From Streptomyces sp. B93 (GTDB lineage Bacteria > Actinomycetota > Actinomycetes > Streptomycetales > Streptomycetaceae), in contig NZ_JAGPXL010000001.1 in the NCBI RefSeq assembly GCF_018070565.1, forward strand, positions 310,001-374,000: a stretch of 64,000 nucleotides of DNA, in the 5' to 3' direction. This document shows positions 9,156 through 18,397 of this stretch, in pieces. Under the pieces are notes generated by a model. It was not told the origin of the DNA. It searched no databases and worked only from the letters and a program-made list of their open reading frames with translations. The position numbers and the translations under genes are program-made. The number at the start of each line of letters is the position of its first letter. The first letter of the stretch is position 1.

Positions 9156-9397
9156 CTTCCTCGTGCTCCCCCGTAGGGCCCTCGGTTCCCCCGTTCCCCC
9201 GTTGGACCCGTTCGGTCGTTCCCCCGAACACCCCCGTGTCTCGCTTCCGCCGACCCGGGCCGACGGAAGGAGCGGTCCGGAGCGGGTGCCGTTCCGCCGC
9301 CCCGTGTCGGCGGTGCCGGCGCCCTGCCCCTTCCCGTGCCTCCACTCTCTCGTCCCCGCAGGTCGCAGCCCATCCGCGCGCGTACTCATCTCGTCAC
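9156..9397. other. Intergenic, C-rich, no gene seen
   Basis: No plausible coding sequence on either strand. It contains three copies of GTTCCCCC (at 9185, 9193 and 9218) in a pyrimidine-rich run. The function, if any, is unknown. The region precedes the MacR-like palindrome. Confidence 0.5.
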
Positions 9398-9415
9398 CTG
9401 AGTACCGGTACTCAG
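9398..9415. promoter_or_regulatory. MacR box (perfect 18-bp palindrome)
   Basis: CTGAGTACCGGTACTCAG is a perfect palindrome. Its central 16 bases fit TGAGTACnnGTACTCA, the consensus I recall for MacR of Streptomyces coelicolor. It lies 73 bases upstream of the flavoprotein gene at 9488. A MacRS-like system is encoded at 28.6-30.5 kb of this window. Confidence 0.75.
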
Positions 9416-9487
9416 CACTGCGCACCCGGCCCCGCGGCAACCGGGCTCGTGGGTGGATTGTCAGTGGCGGCCGATAGGGTCGCGGGC

Positions 9488-10987
9488 ATGGCACGGATTG
9501 CGGTGATCGGCGCCGGGATGGGCGCACTGGCCGCCGCCGCCCGGCTGGCCGTCGCGGGCCACCGGGTGGCGGTGTACGAGCGGACGGACACCTACGGCGG
9601 CGCGGTGCGCCGGTGGGAGCGCGACGGCTTCTCCTTCGACACCGGCCCCGGACTGCTGCCGCTGCCCGCGGTCTACCGCGACCTGTTCCTGAAGACCGGC
9701 AAGGAGCCGCTGGAGGACCGCGTCGAGCTGGTCCAGGTCGACCCGTCGGCCCGCCACCTCTTCGCCGACGGCACCGGGGCCGCCCTGCCGAATGCCTCGC
9801 GCGCGGGCGTCGTCGCGGCGCTGGACGAGGCCCTGGGCGCCGGGGCGGGCGGGCGCTGGGGCGACTTCCTGGTGCGGGCCCGGGAGGCGTGGGACCGTTC
9901 GCGCAGGCCGCTGCTGGAGGAGCCGCTGTGGCCGAACTGGCGGGTGCTGGCCGAGCGCGAGCCCTATCCGGCGGTGCCGCACAAGAGGCTGCTGCGCACC
10001 CGCAGGGCGGGCACCCTCGCCGAGGTGGCCGCCTGGGAGCTGCGTGATCCCCGGCTCGCCGCCCTGCTGGAGAGCCACGCGCTGGCGTACGGCCTGGATC
10101 CGCGTACGGCCCCGGCGAGCACGGCCCTGCTGCCCTACATGGACCACGCCTTCGGCACCTGGTACGTCCGCGGCGGGCTGCGGGAGCTGGCGTGCGCGGT
10201 GTACGAGCGCTGTGTGGCCCGCCGGGTCGAGTTCGTCTTCGGCGCCGAGGTGACACGGGTGCTGGAGAAGGACGGCCGGGCGGCGGGCGTGGAACTGTCC
10301 GGCGGCGCGGTCGCCGAGGCGGACTTCGTGGTCGCCGGTGTCGCGCCCCGGACGCTGGACCGGATCGTCACGGGCACGGCGGTGCGGGGCGGCGCGGGAG
10401 AGGTCCCCCCGCAGCACGGGCTGCCGAGTCGGCTCACGGTGCTGCTGGCGCTGCGCGGCGGCCGCCCGGAGGGCACGGCGCACCGGACGGTGGTGCACAC
10501 CCGGGACCGCGACGCCGAGCTGGACGCCGTGTTCGGTACGCCGCCGGGGACGGTAGCGCACCCCACGGTGACGGTGCTGCGGCCCGATGACCCGGCCCTG
10601 GTCCCGGACGCCGGGCACGAGGCGGTGACGCTGACCGCCACCGTCCCGGCCGGGACGGCGTCGGACCACGGCCCCTTGGCCGAAGCGATGATCACCGCCG
10701 CCGAACGCGCCGTGCCCGGCCTGCGGGAGCGCCTGCTGTGGCACGAGGTGCGCACCCCGGACGATGTCGCGGAGGCGACCGGTGCGGTGGGCGGCGCGAT
10801 ACCCGCTCCGGCGCTGGCGGCTGCCGGGGGCCGGCTGCTGCACCCGTCGAACACCACCGGTGTGCCGGGCCTGTTCACGGTCGGCGGCTGGTCGCACCCC
10901 GGCGGTGGGCTCCCGCACGCGGGCATGTCGGGCGCGCTGGTCGCCGGACTGATCGTGGAGGGACCGGAGTTCCGCGGCTCGCAGTGA
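9488..10987 (+). CDS. CrtI/phytoene-desaturase-like NAD(P)/FAD-dependent oxidoreductase
   Basis: 499 residues, ATG at 9488. The N-terminal FAD-binding Rossmann motif is GAGMGALAAAARLA (about 8-21), followed by the typical GGAVRRWERDGFSFDTGPGL segment of the phytoene-desaturase/amine-oxidase superfamily. The C-terminus has the second FAD-contact motif (GLFTVGGWSHPGGGLPHAG, about 465-483). There is no carotenoid gene nearby, so the substrate is not evident; it could be a desaturase, isomerase or oxidase. It is single, with a MacR-like palindrome upstream and a hairpin downstream that separates it from the convergent membrane-protein gene. Confidence 0.85.
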   Translation: MARIAVIGAGMGALAAAARLAVAGHRVAVYERTDTYGGAVRRWERDGFSFDTGPGLLPLPAVYRDLFLKTGKEPLEDRVELVQVDPSARHLFADGTGAALPNASRAGVVAALDEALGAGAGGRWGDFLVRAREAWDRSRRPLLEEPLWPNWRVLAEREPYPAVPHKRLLRTRRAGTLAEVAAWELRDPRLAALLESHALAYGLDPRTAPASTALLPYMDHAFGTWYVRGGLRELACAVYERCVARRVEFVFGAEVTRVLEKDGRAAGVELSGGAVAEADFVVAGVAPRTLDRIVTGTAVRGGAGEVPPQHGLPSRLTVLLALRGGRPEGTAHRTVVHTRDRDAELDAVFGTPPGTVAHPTVTVLRPDDPALVPDAGHEAVTLTATVPAGTASDHGPLAEAMITAAERAVPGLRERLLWHEVRTPDDVAEATGAVGGAIPAPALAAAGGRLLHPSNTTGVPGLFTVGGWSHPGGGLPHAGMSGALVAGLIVEGPEFRGSQ

Positions 10988-10995
10988 CGCGAGAA

Positions 10996-11015
10996 GGGCC
11001 CCGCGAACGGGGCCC
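10996..11015. terminator. Terminator between convergent genes
   Basis: GGGCCCCG and CGGGGCCC form an 8-bp stem with a CGAA tetraloop, nine bases after the flavoprotein stop and before the stop of the minus-strand gene ending at 11042. Confidence 0.75.
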
Positions 11016-11041
11016 GGCCCTTGGCAGGTGCAGACGCAGGG

Positions 11042-11971
11042 TCAGAAGCGGTACCGCTCGTCGTAGCCGTGGCCGCCCTGCGGCTGCCCGTCGCCCTCGT
11101 AGGGGTAGGGCTGCTCCGGCGGGAGTTCGCCGCCGTAGGGGTCGTCGGTGCTGCGCTGCTGCGGGACCCAGACGCCGCCGGGCGGGGTGCCGTCGCCGCC
11201 GTAGCCGCCGGTCGCGTACTGGTCCTGGGTGTAGCCCTGCTGACCGTACGTCTGGTCGGCGTAGCCGGTGTCGTAGGAGGTGCCGCCGCCGTAGGTCTGG
11301 GTGCCGATGTACGGGTCCGAGTAGGCGGCGTACTGCTGGCCGGTGGTGTCGTAGCCGTAACCCTGCTGGTTGTAGCCGGAGTAGTCGTAGCCGTAGCCCT
11401 GGTCGGCGGACTGGGCGGCCGTGGCGTACTGGTCCTGGGGCTGCTGGTCGGCGGCGGGGGCGTCGCCGTATATGCCGTAGGAGCCGGTGTCGTCCGGGAG
11501 CGGCTGGGGCTCGTAGACGGCGGTGGTCTCGGCGGCCGTGGGATCGCCGGTGGGACGGGACGGGGTGAACACGTCGTCGCGGTCGTACTCGTCGCCGTAG
11601 GACGCCTGGTCGCGGTGGCCGTAGCCGTCGTCGTAGCCGTTGTCGGCCGTCTCGAGGTCGGAGACCTCCAGGGTCGGGTCCTGGTGCTCCGCCTCGCCGC
11701 GCCGGCCGAAGCGGGGGCGGCCGGTGACCGCCCACCCGGCGGCGAAGCCGCGCCGGAAGGAGAGGGTGACGTAGGTCTGGCCGACCGCGAAGGCCGCCGC
11801 GCCCAAGCCGATGACGACGACGGAGGGGATCAGCACGCCGACGACGACACCGAGGAAGCCCGCGAAGGCGAGCAGCCGCCAGCGCAGCCGCGCCTTGTAC
11901 TGCAACAGCACCTCGCCGAGCAGCCACAGCGCGACGACGCCGAACGCGATGTAGAGGACCGTCCAGCCCAT
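11042..11971 (-). CDS. Membrane protein with long Tyr/Gly/Gln-rich low-complexity tail
   Basis: 309 residues, ATG at 11971. Two to three membrane helices occupy about 1-75 (LYIAFGVVALWLLGEVLL; LLAFAGFLGVVVGVLIPSVV; VIGLGAAAFAVGQ). A conserved-looking cytoplasmic linker follows (SFRRGFAAGWAVTGRPRF). From about 125 to the end the protein is disordered, with dozens of Tyr residues spaced by Gly, Gln, Asp and Thr (for example GYGYDYSGYNQQGYGYD). I do not recognise a named family beyond the N-terminal region. The tail resembles prion-like or adhesive repeats and carries many possible phosphorylation sites. It lies 57 bases downstream of metF on the same strand, so co-transcription is likely. Confidence 0.8.
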   Translation of the reverse strand: MGWTVLYIAFGVVALWLLGEVLLQYKARLRWRLLAFAGFLGVVVGVLIPSVVVIGLGAAAFAVGQTYVTLSFRRGFAAGWAVTGRPRFGRRGEAEHQDPTLEVSDLETADNGYDDGYGHRDQASYGDEYDRDDVFTPSRPTGDPTAAETTAVYEPQPLPDDTGSYGIYGDAPAADQQPQDQYATAAQSADQGYGYDYSGYNQQGYGYDTTGQQYAAYSDPYIGTQTYGGGTSYDTGYADQTYGQQGYTQDQYATGGYGGDGTPPGGVWVPQQRSTDDPYGGELPPEQPYPYEGDGQPQGGHGYDERYRF

Positions 11972-12028
11972 GTACGCCCCTCTCCCAGATGGCCGCTACG
12001 CAGTGTGTCGTACGCCGGTGCGACCGGT

Positions 12029-12952
12029 CTAGGCCTGCGGTGGGCGGTGCAGACCCAGGTTCTCGTAGATTTCCAGTGTCGCCGTGGAGTTGTTGAGCGT
12101 GATGAAGTGCAGACCCGGCACTCCCTCGGCCAGCAGCCGTGCGCAGAACTCCGTGGCGAAGTCGATTGCAATGGAGCGTACAGCGGCGGGATTGTCTTTT
12201 GCTGTGAGGATCCGCTCTTTCAGGTCGGCGGGGAACGCGGCGTTGGTGAGATAGGGCACACGCTCCAGCGTCTTCACACTGGCGATGGGCATGACCTCGG
12301 GGATGATCGGGGTGTCGCAGTCGGCCGCCGCGACCCGGTCGCGCAGCCGCAGATAGTCCTCGGGCTGGAAGAACATCTGCGTGATGGCGTAGTCCGCGCC
12401 CGCGCGGCACTTGTCCACGAAGTGGCTGACGTCGGCGTCCCAGTCGCTGGAGCGCGGGTGCATCGCGGGGAAGGCGGCGACGCCGACGCAGAAGTCACCG
12501 GAGGTCTTGATCAGTTCGACGAGTTCGGCGGCGTAGGTGAGGCCCTGGGGGTGCGCCACCCAGTCACCCATCGGATCGCCGGGCGGGTCGCCGCGCAGCG
12601 CGAGCATGTTGCGGATCCCGGCGTCGGCGTACTGGCCGATGATGTTGCGCAGGTCGGCCACCGAGTGGTCGACGGCCGTGAGGTGGGCGATCGGGGTGAG
12701 GGTGGTGTCGGAGGCGATCCGCTCGGTCGCCTTGACGGTGCCCGCGCGGGTGGAGCCGCCCGCACCGTAGGTCACGGAGACGAAGTCGGGTGCCACGGCC
12801 TCGACCCGGCGCAGCGCGTTCCACAGGTTCCGCTCGCCCTTCGCGGTCTTGGGGGCGTAGAACTCGAAGGAATACGTCGTCCTGCCGGTCGCGAGCATGT
12901 CGCGCACGGTCGGAGCGTGGTCCGACCTGGTGGATGCGGTGCCGAGGGCCAT
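12029..12952 (-). CDS. metF: 5,10-methylenetetrahydrofolate reductase
   Basis: 307 residues, ATG at 12952. It is a TIM-barrel FAD enzyme that reduces methylene-THF to methyl-THF for methionine synthesis. The start of the barrel reads [18 protein letters not shown] (about 27-44), with the catalytic Glu of the FEFxxPK motif; [11 protein letters not shown] (about 117-127) and DYAITQMFF (about 182-190) are the usual folate/FAD contact regions. Length matches bacterial MetF. The upstream gene is thiE, 130 bases away on the same strand. M. tuberculosis Rv2172c, which I recall as an MTHFR-like protein, occupies the matching place beside Rv2175c. Confidence 0.95.
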   Translation of the reverse strand: MALGTASTRSDHAPTVRDMLATGRTTYSFEFYAPKTAKGERNLWNALRRVEAVAPDFVSVTYGAGGSTRAGTVKATERIASDTTLTPIAHLTAVDHSVADLRNIIGQYADAGIRNMLALRGDPPGDPMGDWVAHPQGLTYAAELVELIKTSGDFCVGVAAFPAMHPRSSDWDADVSHFVDKCRAGADYAITQMFFQPEDYLRLRDRVAAADCDTPIIPEVMPIASVKTLERVPYLTNAAFPADLKERILTAKDNPAAVRSIAIDFATEFCARLLAEGVPGLHFITLNNSTATLEIYENLGLHRPPQA

Positions 12953-13083
12953 ACGGGCAGGTTAGCCAGGGGGCGGTGTTCACCCAACCGGAGTCGGGAA
13001 AATTGCCTGATTTGTCGCGCTGTTGTCCATCCCTTGGACACACCGGCCGAAACAGTGCCTCCACGCGTCCCCGAGGACCAGAC

Positions 13084-13740
13084 CTACGCCGCCCGCAACC
13101 GCTTGGCGAACTCCGCCGCCGCGGCCCCCGGGTCGGCGGCCTCGGTGATCGCGCGCACCACGACGACCCGGCGGGCGCCCGCGGCGAGCACCTCGTCGAG
13201 GTTGCCGAGGTCGATGCCGCCGATGGCGAACCAGGGGCGGTCGGTGCCGAGCCCGGCGGTGTACCTGACCAGGTCGAGGCCGGGGGCGTGACGGCCGGGC
13301 TTGGTGGGGGTGGGCCAGCAGGGGCCGGTGCAGAAGTAGTCCACGCCGTCCCGGACGGCGGCAGCGGCGGCCTCGGACTCGGCGTGCGTGGAGCGGCCGA
13401 TCAGCACCTCCTCGCCGAGGAGGGCACGGGCCGCCGGGACCGGCAGGTCGCCCTGGCCGAGGTGGAGGACGTCGGCGCCCGCGGCGTGGGCGACGTCCGC
13501 GCGGTCGTTGACCGCGAGCAGTCTTCCGTGCCGCGCGCAGGCCTCGGCGAAGACCTCCAGGTGCTCCAGCTCCTCGGCCGCCTCCATGCCCTTGTCGCGC
13601 AGCTGCACGATGTCGACACCGCCCGCCAGGACCGCGTCCAGGAACTCGGGCAGGTCGCCCTGGCGCCCGCGGGCGTCCGTGCACAGGTAGAGCCGGGCGT
13701 CGGCGAGCTGGTCGCGGGCGGTGGCGGCGGTGGCGGGCAT
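13084..13740 (-). CDS. thiE: Thiamine-phosphate synthase
   Basis: 218 residues. Start placed at ATG 13740 behind GGGGGA; an ORF extended to 13797 would begin inside a terminator-like hairpin. ThiE joins HMP pyrophosphate to the thiazole phosphate to give thiamine phosphate. Family motifs: [10 protein letters not shown] (about 43-52), [10 protein letters not shown] (about 75-84), HLGQGDLP (about 91-98), GRSTH and [14 protein letters not shown] (about 139-152), and the phosphate loop AIGGIDLGN. It is on the opposite strand from the thiO-thiS-thiG operon 2.3 kb away. I saw no TPP riboswitch in front of thiE itself, so it may be regulated differently from the thiazole operon. Confidence 0.95.
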   Translation of the reverse strand: MPATAATARDQLADARLYLCTDARGRQGDLPEFLDAVLAGGVDIVQLRDKGMEAAEELEHLEVFAEACARHGRLLAVNDRADVAHAAGADVLHLGQGDLPVPAARALLGEEVLIGRSTHAESEAAAAAVRDGVDYFCTGPCWPTPTKPGRHAPGLDLVRYTAGLGTDRPWFAIGGIDLGNLDEVLAAGARRVVVVRAITEAADPGAAAAEFAKRLRAA

Positions 13741-13761
13741 ACGTGGTCCCCCGTGGTCGGT

Positions 13762-13798
13762 GGTGTACGGGCCGCGGGGGCGCCGGGGCCCGTACACC
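13762..13798 (-). terminator. Terminator between the Rv2175c homologue and thiE
   Basis: 12-bp perfect inverted repeat, GGTGTACGGGCC with GGCCCGTACACC, and a 13-nt GC-rich loop. It lies after the Rv2175c-like stop and before the thiE start on the minus strand. Confidence 0.7.
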
Positions 13799-13815
13799 TC
13801 AGGCGGTCGGTCGGA

Positions 13816-14181
13816 TCAGACGGCGAGCGCCTGGGCTCGGCGCTTCACCTCCGTACCGCGATTCTCGCTCAGGGCCTGCGCGGGGGTGCCGGGCAGGCTC
13901 TCGTCGGGGGTGAAGAGCCACTCCAGCATCTCTTCGTCGGTGAAGCCGTCGTCCCGCAGGAGCGTCAGGGTCCCGGACAGGCCCTTGACGACCCGGTCCC
14001 CGTCGATGAAGGCGGCGGGGACGTGCAGCGCGCGGTTCTCGCCACGGCGCACGGCGATCAGCTGGCCCTCCTTCACCAGCTGCCGCACGCGCGTCACCTC
14101 GACATCGAGCATTTCCGCGATGTCGGGGAGGGTGAGCCAGGCGGGGACGAGAGCATCGATCTTTGCGTCAATCTCGGTCAC
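13816..14181 (-). CDS. Rv2175c-family DNA-binding protein (winged-helix substrate of a Ser/Thr kinase)
   Basis: About 121 residues from GTG 14181; a longer form to 14232 is open but neither start has a clear ribosome site. The N-terminal helix-turn-helix (WLTLPDIAEMLDVEVTRVRQ) is followed by a conserved wing and C-terminal region (LLRDDGFTDEEMLEWLFTPD and VKRRAQALAV), closely resembling M. tuberculosis Rv2175c. Rv2175c is a DNA-binding protein phosphorylated by the neighbouring kinase PknL. Here a PASTA Ser/Thr kinase gene lies 4 kb away, with thi genes between. Thr2 (V-T-E) is near the N-terminus, where the mycobacterial phosphosite lies. The regulated genes are unknown. Confidence 0.88.
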   Translation of the reverse strand: MTEIDAKIDALVPAWLTLPDIAEMLDVEVTRVRQLVKEGQLIAVRRGENRALHVPAAFIDGDRVVKGLSGTLTLLRDDGFTDEEMLEWLFTPDESLPGTPAQALSENRGTEVKRRAQALAV

Positions 14182-14262
14182 GCCAACAAGCGTGCCATCC
14201 CCCACTGACAGTCGGAAGCCAGCCCCGCCCACCCGGGCGGACGGCGGGCTGCCGCGGGGCCC

Positions 14263-15492
14263 TCAGGCGGTCGCGGACTTCAGCGGCCGGGCCGGGTCGG
14301 CCAGCAGCCCCGGGTCCATCGTCGCGCCCGCCTCGATCAGCCGCCTGCCCTGGGCCAGGTCCCTGGGGCGGCCCACGGCCAGCAGCGCGACCAGACGGTT
14401 CCCGCGCAGCCAGCACACGGCCCAGGCGGGGCCGGACGGGTCGCCGCGCCACACCGTGGAGTCGGCGATGGCGTGGTGGCCCGCGTACTGCACGAAGCGG
14501 CCGAACTGCTCGGACCAGAAGTACGGCACCGGGTCGTAGGCGGCGGGCGCCTCTCCCACGATGTTCGCGGCGACCGTGCGCGGCCCCTGGAGGGCGTTGT
14601 CCCAGTGGTGGACGAGCAGCCGCTCACCGTACCTCCCCGAGGGGAAGGAGGCGCAGTCGCCGACCGCGTAGACGTCCGGGGCGGAGGTGCGCAGCCGGTC
14701 GTCGGCGACCACCTCGCCCCACGCGCCCAGCGTGATGCCGGACCCGGCGAGCCAGCGCGTGGCGGGCCGGGCACCGACCCCGACCACGACCGCGTCCGCG
14801 GGCAGCCGGGAGCCGTCGTCGAGGACCACCACACCGGGCTCGATGTGCGCCACGCGCGCGTGGGTGCGCAGGACGGCCCCGCTGTCGGCGTACCAGGCCG
14901 CCATGGGGAGGGCCACCTCGGCGGGCAGCGAACCGGTGAGCGGGCGGTCGGCGGCCTCCACCACCGTCACCGCGCAGCCCGCCTCCCGGGCGGCGGTGGC
15001 GAACTCGGCGCCGATCCAGCCCGCGCCGACGACCACGATGTCGTGCTGCCGGGCGAGCACCGGCCGCAGCCGTTCGGCGTCGTCCAGGGTGCGCAGCAGA
15101 TGCACCCCGGGCACGCCCTCGGTGCCCGGCAGCCGGACCGGCTCGGCGCCGGTGGCGACGACCAGGACGTCGTACGGGACGGGCCCGGACTCGGTGTCCA
15201 GCTCGTGGTCGGCGGGGCGCACGCCCGCCACCTCGCAGCCCAGCCGCAGCTCGATGCCGAGCGCCTCGAAGTCGACGTCGAAGGCGGAGTCCTCGGCCTT
15301 GCCGAGCAGGACGGCCTTGGACAGCGGCGGCCGGTCGTAGGGCTGGTGCGGTTCCGCGCCGATCAGGGTCACCGTGCCGGTGAAGCCCTGTTCGCGCAGG
15401 GCGACCGCGGTCTGCACCCCGGCCATGCCCGCGCCCGCGACGACCACGCGCCGTGGCGTGGCTGCTCCCCGTGCCTGCTGCTGCTCGCTCAC
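14263..15492 (-). CDS. FAD-dependent pyridine-nucleotide oxidoreductase (ferredoxin-reductase type)
   Basis: 409 residues, ATG at 15492. There are two nucleotide-binding Rossmann motifs: VVVAGAGMAGVQTAVALRE for FAD (about 15-33) and IVVVGAGWIGAEFATAA for NAD(P)H (about 151-167). The PYDRPPLSK motif (about 51-59) and YAVGDCASFP (about 274-283) are typical of ferredoxin, rubredoxin and putidaredoxin reductases. The C-terminal reductase domain includes FWSEQFGRFVQYAGHH. No ferredoxin or P450 gene adjoins it, so the electron acceptor is unknown. The stop lies about 80 bases from the next gene on the strand; it may share transcription with it. Confidence 0.9.
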   Translation of the reverse strand: MSEQQQARGAATPRRVVVAGAGMAGVQTAVALREQGFTGTVTLIGAEPHQPYDRPPLSKAVLLGKAEDSAFDVDFEALGIELRLGCEVAGVRPADHELDTESGPVPYDVLVVATGAEPVRLPGTEGVPGVHLLRTLDDAERLRPVLARQHDIVVVGAGWIGAEFATAAREAGCAVTVVEAADRPLTGSLPAEVALPMAAWYADSGAVLRTHARVAHIEPGVVVLDDGSRLPADAVVVGVGARPATRWLAGSGITLGAWGEVVADDRLRTSAPDVYAVGDCASFPSGRYGERLLVHHWDNALQGPRTVAANIVGEAPAAYDPVPYFWSEQFGRFVQYAGHHAIADSTVWRGDPSGPAWAVCWLRGNRLVALLAVGRPRDLAQGRRLIEAGATMDPGLLADPARPLKSATA

Positions 15493-15524
15493 CTGATCAC
15501 CATAGACACCTGACGAAAAGTCAG

Positions 15525-15875
15525 TCAGGGGGCGTGCTCAGTGACCTGTTCCACAACGCTGGTGCCGCTGCCCTCCTGCGACTCCCACTCCCAGGTCTCC
15601 TCCAACCGGACCCGCCCGTCGGACAGTTCCACGACCGTCGACACACAGTGCCCCGAGGACGTCGTCCCGTCCGCCTTGAGCTGGACGTACCGGAAGTCCA
15701 GCCGGTCACCCGCGCGGGTTCCCACCAGACGGCCGCGCACCACGTCCCCGCCCGCGTACTCCGCCCAGATCTGGCCGTCCTGCTCGTGGTACGTGAAGCG
15801 GGTGCGGGTGCCGACCTGGCCTGGGGCCTGGTCGGCGACCGGGGCGAGGACGAGGCCGTCGAGGGATCGGGGCAT
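15525..15875 (-). CDS. Small conserved hypothetical protein, lipocalin-like
   Basis: 116 residues, ATG at 15875. The sequence alternates polar and hydrophobic residues in about eight short strands (TRFTYHEQDGQIWAEYAGGD; VVRGRLVGTRAGDRLDFRY), which suggests a small beta-barrel. Similar Streptomyces and Bacillus proteins are sometimes labelled N-acetylglutamate synthase, a label I do not trust. It diverges from the thiazole operon and its TPP riboswitch, and lies 32 bases upstream of the flavoprotein gene on the same strand, so the two are probably an operon. Function unknown. Confidence 0.75.
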   Translation of the reverse strand: MPRSLDGLVLAPVADQAPGQVGTRTRFTYHEQDGQIWAEYAGGDVVRGRLVGTRAGDRLDFRYVQLKADGTTSSGHCVSTVVELSDGRVRLEETWEWESQEGSGTSVVEQVTEHAP

Positions 15876-15935
15876 GCGGGAGGCTCCCTTACAGAGACGT
15901 CGCGGCAGCGGCTAGGGTGGTGGCCAACGTAAAGC

Positions 15936-16026
15936 ACTCGCGGGAGCCCGGACGCACCGGGCTGAGAGGGAGGCTGGCGGCCTCCGACCGTACGAACCTG
16001 ATCCGGGTCATGCCGGCGAAGGGAGG
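15936..16026 (+). promoter_or_regulatory. TPP (THI-element) riboswitch
   Basis: The conserved core is present in order: CTGAGA at 15962-15967 after a GCCCGG/CCGGGC stem, a variable stem, and the 3' core CTGATCCGGGTCATGCCGG (from 15998) ending in CGAAGGGA at about 16017-16024. The GGAGGGG ribosome site of thiO (16022-16028) overlaps the 3' end of the aptamer. Ligand binding could therefore block translation directly, which I infer from the overlap. Confidence 0.93.
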
Positions 16027-16038
16027 GGCTGGACGCCC

Positions 16039-18196
<2,158 letters not shown>

Positions 18197-18397
18197 ACCG
18201 GCGTTGCCGTTGCCCCTTTCTCTCCCACTCGCGCACCACCCGTTTCCAGTCGGCTGACAGGCTCGGGTTTCCCGTGGGTGGCCGAGCGCCGTCGGCGGCT
18301 CTGCGTTCGTGGATTGCGTCACAGGTGGGCTTCAGGTCTGGTGCGATCTTGGAGTAACCGGCCGGGTGTGTCGGTCGCTGCTCGTACACTCACCTGC

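Noticed and set aside
9185..9225. GTTCCCCC copies as a functional repeat or CRISPR-like array
   Set aside because: Three copies with unequal spacing in a C-rich tract; no flanking structure supports a function.
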